DNA from: Limnobaculum xujianqingii | GTDB lineage: Bacteria > Pseudomonadota > Gammaproteobacteria > Enterobacterales > Enterobacteriaceae | DNA: 64,000 nt | Direction: 5' to 3' | NCBI RefSeq assembly: GCF_013394855.1 | Contig: NZ_JABMLK010000001.1 | Location: forward strand, 186,001 to 250,000 | Shown here: positions 57,883 to 64,000 of the stretch, piece after piece | Layout: each line of letters opens with the position of its first letter | Position numbering within the stretch: the first letter of the stretch is position 1 | Notes under the pieces: generated by a model | The model's input: the letters and a program-made list of their open reading frames with translations, nothing else | Databases searched by the model: none | Told to the model about the DNA's origin: nothing | Program-made: the position numbers and the translations under genes

Positions 57883-58599
57883 ATGCGTCCAGAAGGTCGA
57901 AGTGCTCAACAAGTACGCCCTATCACCCTTACTCGCAACTACACAAAGCATGCAGAAGGCGCTGTTCTGGTAGAGTTTGGCGAAACCAAAGTATTATGTA
58001 CCGCTACCATTGAAGAAGGCGTTCCGCGTTTTCTGAAAGGTCAGGGACAAGGTTGGATTACCGCGGAATACGGTATGTTGCCGCGTTCAACCCACACCCG
58101 TAACCCGCGTGAAGCGGCAAAAGGTAAGCAGGGTGGCAGAACGCTGGAAATTCAGCGCCTGATTGCTCGCTCATTGCGCGCAGCGGTGGACCTGACCCAA
58201 CTGGGTGAGTTTACCATTACCTTAGACTGTGATGTGTTACAGGCCGATGGTGGCACCCGTACCGCCTCTATTACCGGAGCTTGTGTAGCGTTAGCCGATG
58301 CGTTGAACAAGCTGGTTGCTGACGGTAAGCTGAAACAAAATCCGATGAAATGCATGGTTGCTGCGGTCTCCGTTGGGATTGTAGGCGGGGAAGCGGTGTG
58401 CGATCTGGAGTATGTGGAAGACTCTGCAGCAGAAACCGATATGAATGTGGTGATGACTGACGATGGCCGCATGATTGAAGTGCAGGGTACCGCAGAGGGG
58501 GAACCCTTCACTCATGAAGAGCTATTGAGCCTGTTGGCGCTGGCGCGTCAGGGAATTGATACTATCATCAAGGCGCAAAAAGCAGTACTTGGACAATAA
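57883..58599 (+). CDS. rph: Ribonuclease PH
   Basis: A 238-residue phosphorolytic 3'-5' exoribonuclease that trims tRNA ends. It starts [20 protein letters not shown] and has the phosphate-binding [19 protein letters not shown] and metal-binding [20 protein letters not shown]. The reading frame is intact, unlike the frameshifted rph of E. coli K-12. Its stop lies four bases before the pyrE attenuator, so ribosomes finishing rph can influence that hairpin. Confidence 0.97.
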   Translation: MRPEGRSAQQVRPITLTRNYTKHAEGAVLVEFGETKVLCTATIEEGVPRFLKGQGQGWITAEYGMLPRSTHTRNPREAAKGKQGGRTLEIQRLIARSLRAAVDLTQLGEFTITLDCDVLQADGGTRTASITGACVALADALNKLVADGKLKQNPMKCMVAAVSVGIVGGEAVCDLEYVEDSAAETDMNVVMTDDGRMIEVQGTAEGEPFTHEELLSLLALARQGIDTIIKAQKAVLGQ

Positions 58600-58603
58600 G
58601 TTG

Positions 58604-58630
58604 AAAAGCGACGGAGACGTCGCTTTTTTT
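58604..58630 (+). terminator. pyrE attenuator
   Basis: A 7-bp stem AGCGACG/CGTCGCT with a GAGA loop (58607-58624) and a run of seven T, between rph and pyrE. In E. coli the same arrangement couples pyrE transcription to UTP supply through rph translation. Confidence 0.88.
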
Positions 58631-58684
58631 ACGATCGAATTTTTACGATTTAAAGTTGTGTAATCAGTTGAGGAGATGTCGTTT

Positions 58685-59326
58685 ATGAAACCCTATCAGC
58701 GCCAGTTTATTGAGTTCGCACTTAACAAGCAGGTATTAAAGTTTGGTGAGTTCCACCTGAAATCAGGCCGAATCAGTCCTTACTTTTTTAATGCGGGTCT
58801 CTTTAATACCGGTCGCGATCTGGCTTTGTTAGGGCGTTTTTATGCAGCGGCGCTGGTAGATTCCGGCATTGCGTTTGATCTGCTGTTTGGTCCGGCCTAT
58901 AAGGGTATTCCTATTGCGACCACCACGGCAGTGGCGTTATCCGAACATCACGATCGCGATGTGCCTTACTGCTTTAATCGCAAAGAAGCTAAAGATCATG
59001 GTGAAGGTGGTCATTTAGTGGGTAGTCCACTGGCGGGTCGCGTCATGTTGGTGGATGATGTGATTACTGCCGGTACTGCTATTCGTGAATCCATGGAAGT
59101 GATTCGCCAGCATGATGCGACATTAAGCGGCGTATTGATCTCTCTGGATCGTCAGGAACGAGGACGTGGAGAACTGTCTGCCATTCAGGAAGTGAAGCGA
59201 GACTACCAGTGTGAAGTCATCACTATTATCACTCTGGATGATTTGGTGGAGTATCTGACAGAAAAGCCGGAGATGGCGGAACATCTGGTGGCGATTAAGG
59301 CTTATCAGAATGAGTATGGTGTTTGA
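58685..59326 (+). CDS. pyrE: Orotate phosphoribosyltransferase
   Basis: A 213-residue enzyme (213 in E. coli) joining orotate and PRPP to form OMP in pyrimidine synthesis. The PRPP loop is [18 protein letters not shown]. Other conserved stretches are [36 protein letters not shown] and the flexible loop [15 protein letters not shown] 58685 is chosen over 58676 because GAGGAG lies nine bases before it and the family starts [13 protein letters not shown]. It is controlled by the attenuator upstream. Confidence 0.97.
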   Translation: MKPYQRQFIEFALNKQVLKFGEFHLKSGRISPYFFNAGLFNTGRDLALLGRFYAAALVDSGIAFDLLFGPAYKGIPIATTTAVALSEHHDRDVPYCFNRKEAKDHGEGGHLVGSPLAGRVMLVDDVITAGTAIRESMEVIRQHDATLSGVLISLDRQERGRGELSAIQEVKRDYQCEVITIITLDDLVEYLTEKPEMAEHLVAIKAYQNEYGV

Positions 59327-59350
59327 TATTTTGTGATGAGTCGCGAAATA

Positions 59351-59380
59351 TTTCGTCCACTGAGCATACAGTGGACGAAA
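59351..59380. repeat. Inverted repeat between convergent pyrE and glpX
   Basis: Twelve-base perfect arms TTTCGTCCACTG and CAGTGGACGAAA with a 6-base loop. No T-run follows on either strand, but it is placed where a bidirectional transcript end is expected. Confidence 0.7.
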
Positions 59381-59398
59381 GGATACCGGGCTAATTAA

Positions 59399-60409
59399 TT
59401 ACAGCAAAATATCACAGAGAGCAGGATCTTTACGGTCCAGATAGTGAATTGACTGAATGCGGCGAATGGTACGTGATTTACCGCGAATCATCAGCGTTTC
59501 GGTAGTTGCCATATTGCCAGTACGCTGAATGCCATTGAGCAAGTCACCTTTAGTGATGCCGGTGGCAGAGAAAATGATATTGTCGTTACGGGCCATTTCT
59601 CCCAGTTTGAGCACTTTACCTGCATCAATACCCATCTGTTTACAACGCGCCAGCTCCTGTTCACCAATACGACGGTTTTCTTCGCTGTCACCTTTAACCT
59701 GATGACGAGCCAGCAGACGGGATTGCATATCGCCATCCAGCGCGCGAATAACTGCGGCGGAAATAACCCCTTCCGGTGCGCCGCCGATACCGTACATAAC
59801 GTCTACTTCACTATCCGGCATACAGGTCAGAATGGAGGCGGCCACATCGCCATCAGGAATAGCAAATACCCGAACGCCAAGCTGCTGCATCTCTTCAATC
59901 ATTTTATCGTGACGTGGTTTAGCTAAAGTAATCACCGTCAGCTCCGACAGCGGCTTATTGAGTTTTAGCGCGATACGCTTGAGATTTTCGGTTAAAGGCA
60001 GATTCAGATCGATAGTGTCTTTAGCGCCGGGGCCTACAACCAATTTTTCCATATACATATCAGGTGCGTGCAGAAAAGCGCCTTTTTCCGCTACTGCTAA
60101 TACCGCCAGCGCATTAGCCTGGCCCATAGCCGTCATACGTGTACCTTCGATTGGGTCTACCGCGATATCAACCGCATCACCATTGCCAGTACCGACTTTC
60201 TCACCGATATACAGCATTGGCGCTTCATCGATTTCACCTTCACCGATGACAATTTCACCGTCAATATTGACCTGATTGAGTACTATCCGCATGGCTTCAA
60301 CTGCCGCACCGTCCGCTTTATTTTTATCGCCACGGCCTAAGTAGCGATAACCAGCCAGCGCAGCAGCCTCGGTGACGCGAGAAAACTCAATCGCAAGTTC
60401 ACGTTTCAT
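59399..60409 (-). CDS. glpX: Fructose-1,6-bisphosphatase class II
   Basis: A 336-residue metal-dependent phosphatase of gluconeogenesis, the same length as E. coli GlpX. It shows GEGEIDEAPMLYIGEKVG, DIAVDPIEGTRMTAMGQANA and YGIGGAPEGVISAAVIRALD. The frame extends upstream to 60514, but the family starts at MKRELAIEFSRVTE (ATG 60409). In E. coli it is third in glpFKX; here a 530-bp gap with a structured repeat separates it from glpK, so it probably has its own promoter. Confidence 0.95.
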   Translation of the reverse strand: MKRELAIEFSRVTEAAALAGYRYLGRGDKNKADGAAVEAMRIVLNQVNIDGEIVIGEGEIDEAPMLYIGEKVGTGNGDAVDIAVDPIEGTRMTAMGQANALAVLAVAEKGAFLHAPDMYMEKLVVGPGAKDTIDLNLPLTENLKRIALKLNKPLSELTVITLAKPRHDKMIEEMQQLGVRVFAIPDGDVAASILTCMPDSEVDVMYGIGGAPEGVISAAVIRALDGDMQSRLLARHQVKGDSEENRRIGEQELARCKQMGIDAGKVLKLGEMARNDNIIFSATGITKGDLLNGIQRTGNMATTETLMIRGKSRTIRRIQSIHYLDRKDPALCDILL

Positions 60410-60594
60410 GTATTGGGGTCCGTAATATATTGAATAATTAAGATGAGTAAAAAACTGCCGGGATCTTACCACAGTTAAAGCGTGGTGAAATGGCGAGGGG
60501 AGAGAATAATCCATAGATTAAAGGGCCCGTATGGACCCTTAGGTTGTGAATAAAATCAATTATTGGGCTAAGTCTAATGTTCCAGATTGATAAT
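60410..60594. other. Upstream region of glpX
   Basis: Up to the repeat element this stretch holds a likely glpX promoter (minus-strand -10-like GTAAGAT near 60470) and a bulged hairpin AAGGGCCCGTATGGACCCTT at 60521-60540. No gene is visible. Confidence 0.4.
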
Positions 60595-60814
60595 AAAGTC
60601 TGATTTGTTCAGTTTTGTATTTTAAAATAGTCAATTGTCGGGAGGGGCTGCCGTGGGGGTCGACTTGGCGTAAGCCAACGAAGTGCCCGTAGGCAGACCA
60701 GGCCCGACATGCACTGAAACCAAGTACGGACGGTCTTCCGGTCGAGTATAAAGCCAATATAAGCACTTTAGACTTTACGACCGGAATATTCATTAAAGTT
60801 AATTTATCTGGTTT
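60595..60814 (+). repeat. Dispersed structured element, copy D
   Basis: It starts with AAAGTCTGATTTGTTCAG (60595-60612), matching the left end of copy B. Module 1 (60637-60708, 72 bp) keeps the GTCGGG/CCCGAC outer stem and TTGGC-GTAA-GCCAA hairpin, but its middle stem is CTGCC/GGCAG, where copies A and B have CGGGC/GCCCG and CGGGT/ACCCG. The box AAGTACGGACGGT is at 60722-60734, and module 2 (60736-60786) has arms TTCCGGTCG/CGACCGGAA. It sits between glpX and glpK, splitting the usual glpFKX layout. Confidence 0.85.
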
Positions 60815-60831
60815 GCCAGCCGTTCTCTGTT

Positions 60832-60915
60832 ATTGAGTACGATAGTTTTCCGACCGTGCACAAAGGTAATACGGGCTCTTTGTTTTTACGGTCGGAATAC
60901 CCTCATCAGCTGATT
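60832..60915 (+). repeat. Extra half copy of the element (module 2 only)
   Basis: Directly after copy D comes a degenerate box (GAGTACGATAGTT) and a hairpin with arms TTCCGACCGT (60848-60857) and ACGGTCGGAA (60888-60897). The tail CCTCATCAGCTGATT resembles the right end of copy A. It ends 25 bp past the glpK stop. Confidence 0.75.
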
Positions 60916-60939
60916 CGAAAGAAGTCTCACAGAGCAACA

Positions 60940-62451
60940 TTACTCATCATGCTCTTCCCAATCACGAGCGCGCTCCACCGCTTTCTGCCAACCTTTGTAA
61001 CGATAGTTACGTTCGGTGGTTTCAATGCCCGGTTTAAACACTCGCTCGATATCGGCTTTGCTCTTCACTTCATCCAGATCGCCCCAGAAGCCAACCGCCA
61101 GACCAGCCAGGTAAGCTGCACCTAATGCAGTAACTTCACGAACCGCAGGACGCTCCACCGAAGTGCCAAGAATGTCTGACTGGAACTGCATCAGGAAGTT
61201 ATTGGAAACTGCACCACCATCAACCCGTAGGGCTTTCAGACGGGTACCCGCATCAGCCTGCATCGCATCCAGCACGTCGCGAGTCTGATAAGCAATAGAT
61301 TCCAGCGTCGCACGGATAATGTGGTTTGAGTTCACACCTCGAGTCAGACCAAGAATGGCTCCACGAGCGTACGGGTCCCAATATGGTGCACCAAGGCCAG
61401 TAAATGCAGGTACAACGTATACACCATTACTGTCTTTCACTTTGGTGGCGAAATATTCGGAGTCCATAGCATCGGTGAACAGTTTCAGTTCATCACGCAG
61501 CCATTGAATAGAGGCTCCGCCAATAAATACCGCACCTTCCAGTGCATAGTTCACTTCACCGCGTGGGCCACAGGCAATAGTGGTTAACAGACCGTGCTCT
61601 GATTTAACCACTTCTTTACCGGTGTTCATCAGCAGGAAGCAGCCGGTCCCGTAGGTATTTTTTGCCATACCCGGCTGAACGCACAGGTGGCCAAATAACG
61701 CTGCCTGCTGATCGCCTGCCATACCGGAAATTGGAATACGCGTTCCGCCTTTACCACCAATATTAGTTTTGCCATAGATTTCAGACGATGGGCGAACTTC
61801 TGGCAGCATTTCACGTGGAATATCCAACACTTCCAGCATGCGCTCATCCCACTGAAGGGTTTTAATATTAAACAGCATGGTACGAGAGGCGTTGGTATAG
61901 TCAGTGACGTGGGTACGACCTTGGGTCATGTTCCACACCAGCCAGGTATCAACGGTACCAAACAGCAGCTCGCCACGTTTAGCACGGTCACGAGCGCCTT
62001 CTACGTGATCCAGAATCCATTTTACTTTGGTGCCTGAGAAGTAAGGGTCGACGACTAAACCGGTATTTTCACGGATATAGTCGGTCATTCCTTCTTTTTT
62101 CAACTGCTCACAAATACTGGCGGTTCTGCGGCACTGCCAGACAATCGCGTTATAAATAGGTTTACCGGTAGCCTTATCCCAAACGATAGTGGTTTCACGC
62201 TGGTTGGTAATACCGATAGCGGCGACTTCGTCAGAACTGATACCTGTTTGCGCCAGTACTTCAACCAGTACTGCGCTCTGAGTTGCCCAAATCTCCATTG
62301 GGTCATGCTCTACCCAACCTGCATGAGGGTAAATTTGAGTGAATTCACGCTGTGATACGCCAATAATGTTGGCATCGTGGTCTAATACCACCGCACGTGA
62401 ACTTGTGGTTCCCTGATCGAGGGCGACAATATATTTTTGCTCAGTCGTCAT
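60940..62451 (-). CDS. glpK: Glycerol kinase
   Basis: A 503-residue FGGY-family kinase making glycerol-3-phosphate (502 in E. coli). It has [18 protein letters not shown] for [22 protein letters not shown], and the FGGY signatures [12 protein letters not shown] and [18 protein letters not shown]. Residues for allosteric control by fructose bisphosphate and EIIA-Glc probably remain, as in enteric GlpK. It follows glpF by 48 bp in the glpFK operon, induced by glycerol-3-phosphate via GlpR. Confidence 0.97.
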   Translation of the reverse strand: MTTEQKYIVALDQGTTSSRAVVLDHDANIIGVSQREFTQIYPHAGWVEHDPMEIWATQSAVLVEVLAQTGISSDEVAAIGITNQRETTIVWDKATGKPIYNAIVWQCRRTASICEQLKKEGMTDYIRENTGLVVDPYFSGTKVKWILDHVEGARDRAKRGELLFGTVDTWLVWNMTQGRTHVTDYTNASRTMLFNIKTLQWDERMLEVLDIPREMLPEVRPSSEIYGKTNIGGKGGTRIPISGMAGDQQAALFGHLCVQPGMAKNTYGTGCFLLMNTGKEVVKSEHGLLTTIACGPRGEVNYALEGAVFIGGASIQWLRDELKLFTDAMDSEYFATKVKDSNGVYVVPAFTGLGAPYWDPYARGAILGLTRGVNSNHIIRATLESIAYQTRDVLDAMQADAGTRLKALRVDGGAVSNNFLMQFQSDILGTSVERPAVREVTALGAAYLAGLAVGFWGDLDEVKSKADIERVFKPGIETTERNYRYKGWQKAVERARDWEEHDE

Positions 62452-62499
62452 TGCGGTAACTCCGTGAATTGACGTAGTAAAAAGAGGTAAGAACGGCCA

Positions 62500-63318
62500 T
62501 TATTTTTCATCTTCGATAGTGCAGGCTTCACAGGGTAAATTACCACCGATAAATGCCTTATAGCCCCATGCTCCCAGGCAGCCACCGATAATAGGCCCCA
62601 GAATTGGTATGATAAAATAAGGAATATCTCTTCCACCAGTGAGGGCGATGTTACCCCAGCCGGCGAAATAGGCGAACAGTTTTGGACCGAAGTCACGGGC
62701 CGGGTTCATGGCGAAACCGGTTAATGGGCCCATTGATGCACCAATAACAGCAACCAGAATACCGATCAATAATGGTCCCAGTGAACCACGTGGCACGCCG
62801 TTGCCATCATCAGTTAAGGCCAGAATCAGGGCTAACAGGGTGGCAGAAATGACTACTTCTACACAGAATGCCTGAAATACGTTAATTGCCGGGTTTGGAT
62901 AAGTAGAGAAGGTACCTGCCAGTGACAGGCTATCTACACTGCCCCGGACAATATTTTGAGCCGCTTCTACTTCGTAGAACAGGCTGAAATAGAGAGCATA
63001 TACCATTGCCGCACCGCAAAATGCGCCGGCAACCTGTGAGAGAATATAAGGGATAACTTTTTTACGATCGAAGCAGGCAAATAACCATAGAGCAACAGTA
63101 ACTGCCGGATTCAGGTGGGCACCCGATACGCCCGCTGTTAAGTAGACGCCCAGCGCAACCGCCAGACCCCAGATAATACTAATTTCCCATTGCCCAAAAC
63201 TGGCACCGGCGACTTTTAGTGCAGCAACACAACCGATACCAAAAAAGAGAAACAGTCCCGTACCAAGAAATTCAGCAATACATTGCCCTTTTAAAGTAGG
63301 GCCAGCATTTTGGCTCAT
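62500..63318 (-). CDS. glpF: Glycerol uptake facilitator (aquaglyceroporin)
   Basis: A 272-residue MIP-family channel (281 in E. coli) with six membrane segments and two half-helices. Both NPA boxes are present: SGAHLNPAVTVAL and TGFAMNPARDFGPKLF, the second with the Asp and Arg that mark glycerol channels. It passes glycerol into the cell for GlpK. AGGAGG-like sequence (CGGAGGAT) precedes the ATG. Confidence 0.96.
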   Translation of the reverse strand: MSQNAGPTLKGQCIAEFLGTGLFLFFGIGCVAALKVAGASFGQWEISIIWGLAVALGVYLTAGVSGAHLNPAVTVALWLFACFDRKKVIPYILSQVAGAFCGAAMVYALYFSLFYEVEAAQNIVRGSVDSLSLAGTFSTYPNPAINVFQAFCVEVVISATLLALILALTDDGNGVPRGSLGPLLIGILVAVIGASMGPLTGFAMNPARDFGPKLFAYFAGWGNIALTGGRDIPYFIIPILGPIIGGCLGAWGYKAFIGGNLPCEACTIEDEK

Positions 63319-63803
63319 AAATATAATCCTCCGTTGAAGGGTAGAGTGGCAATTTGATTACCTGTTTTCGCCTCTATTTTTTTAGTTATAGAGGATATGA
63401 CAAGATTTTATCGTTATCGCGCTATATCGAAAAATAACGAAAGTATAATTTTGTGTATTCGGTCAAGTTATTGCTCTTATGAGTTCGAAAAGTGATAAGT
63501 TGAGCAGGTTTCTATTAGGGCATGATTCGTTTCAGATGAGATGAGTAGTTGTCATGATAAGATAAGTAACCACTGGTTTAATCATTTTTTGCCGTTAGTG
63601 AGCTAACTGTACTGCCAGATTGACAAAATTTCTGAACATTCGTGCTTTATATAGGTCTATGTCTGGACAGCGTTCGATCAGGTAAATACAATCAGGCTGT
63701 TGATTTTGGCGTTCCACCAATGGGATGTGCGAGTCTTGCCGCTAGCGGCTGTTATAAATGTTAGGTTTTCCGCTTTGCGGTTATGTCTATATGAGGACAA
63801 AAT
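63319..63803. promoter_or_regulatory. Divergent regulatory region, glpF/zapB
   Basis: A 485-bp gap. The dyad TCGTTAT (63411-63417) and ATAACGA (63434-63440), within a cluster of TATCG and CGTTA motifs just upstream of glpF, is a plausible GlpR operator area. The rest would serve zapB. I see no gene here. Confidence 0.45.
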
Positions 63804-64000
63804 AATGTCATTTGAAGTATTTGAAAAACTGGAAGCTAAGGTCCAACAGGCTATTGATACTATTACCCTGTTGCAGATGGAAATCGAAGAGCTGAAAGAG
63901 AAAAATAACTCTTTATCTCGTGAAATTGAATCATCAGCTAACGGACGCGAGTCATTAGTGAATGAAAACGCTCAGTTGAAGCAAGAACAACAAGCCTGGC
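63804..64000 (+). CDS. zapB: Cell division protein ZapB, 5' part
   Basis: Open from ATG 63804 to the window edge (65 codons); E. coli ZapB is about 80 residues. It is a short coiled coil, [20 protein letters not shown] then [13 protein letters not shown], that clusters at midcell, binds ZapA and helps Z-ring assembly. GAGGACA precedes the start. The glpF/zapB neighbourhood is the same as in E. coli. The 3' end is outside the window. Confidence 0.95.

Overview
This window looks like a chromosomal segment of an enterobacterium (order Enterobacterales). Nearly every housekeeping protein matches its Escherichia coli counterpart closely in length and motif, and gene blocks follow E. coli order: hemN-yshB-glnG-glnL-glnA-typA, yihX-yihY-dtd-fabY, yicH-xanP, recG-trmH-spoT-rpoZ-gmk-ligB, yicC/rph-pyrE and glpX-glpK-glpF/zapB. 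The blocks are joined differently from E. coli. With the kgu and hpaBC-type clusters, this suggests a more distant family such as Budviciaceae; that placement is inference. I saw no insertion sequence, prophage, CRISPR array, tRNA or rRNA.

Layout. 0-7.6 kb: end of hemN, the small protein yshB, the nitrogen-control operon glnA-glnL-glnG with a sigma-54 promoter and NtrC sites, and divergent typA. 7.8-12.3 kb: yidB, yihX, yihY, dtd, fabY, a small acetyltransferase-like remnant and a P-loop NTPase. 12.4-24.7 kb: yicH, xanP (with a PurR-box match), an aspartate dehydrogenase, then recG-trmH-spoT-rpoZ-gmk and divergent ligB. 24.7-56.7 kb: an accessory block lying between ligB and yicC. It holds an acetyltransferase; acrD; a 2-ketogluconate operon (ptxS-kguE-kguK-kguT-kguD); a LysR-controlled ring-hydroxylation and cleavage cluster (hpaB, hpaC, extradiol dioxygenase, cupin, FAH-family hydrolase, RidA, aldehyde dehydrogenase, YciI-like); a diguanylate cyclase; an exported coiled-coil protein with an FkpA-type C-terminus; a sigma-54-driven PTS operon carrying a tyrosine-phosphatase-like gene, with its LevR-type activator; an OsmY-like BON protein with ytjA; and three unrecognised or MORN-repeat genes. 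56.8-64 kb: yicC, rph-pyrE with its attenuator, glpX, glpK, glpF and the start of zapB.

The most unusual signal is a dispersed, structured intergenic element of about 200-290 bp. It occurs four times (near 0.7, 25.6, 43.0 and 60.7 kb), plus one extra half copy. Each full copy has a 72-bp nested stem-loop module, a box reading AAGTACRGATGGT and a second hairpin. The arms of both structures differ between copies but stay paired. Two copies show imperfect terminal inverted repeats, and the third is bounded by two identical 25-bp palindromes. It behaves like a non-autonomous mobile element carrying RNA-like structure. I do not recognise it.

How the genes work together. The window links nitrogen control (glnALG), stringent response and transcription (spoT, rpoZ), nucleotide metabolism (gmk, pyrE, xanP), glycerol uptake and gluconeogenesis (glpF, glpK, glpX), and several separately regulated carbon-source modules. 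Two promoters fit the sigma-54 consensus: glnA (NtrC) and the PTS operon (the LevR-type activator encoded tail-to-tail with it).
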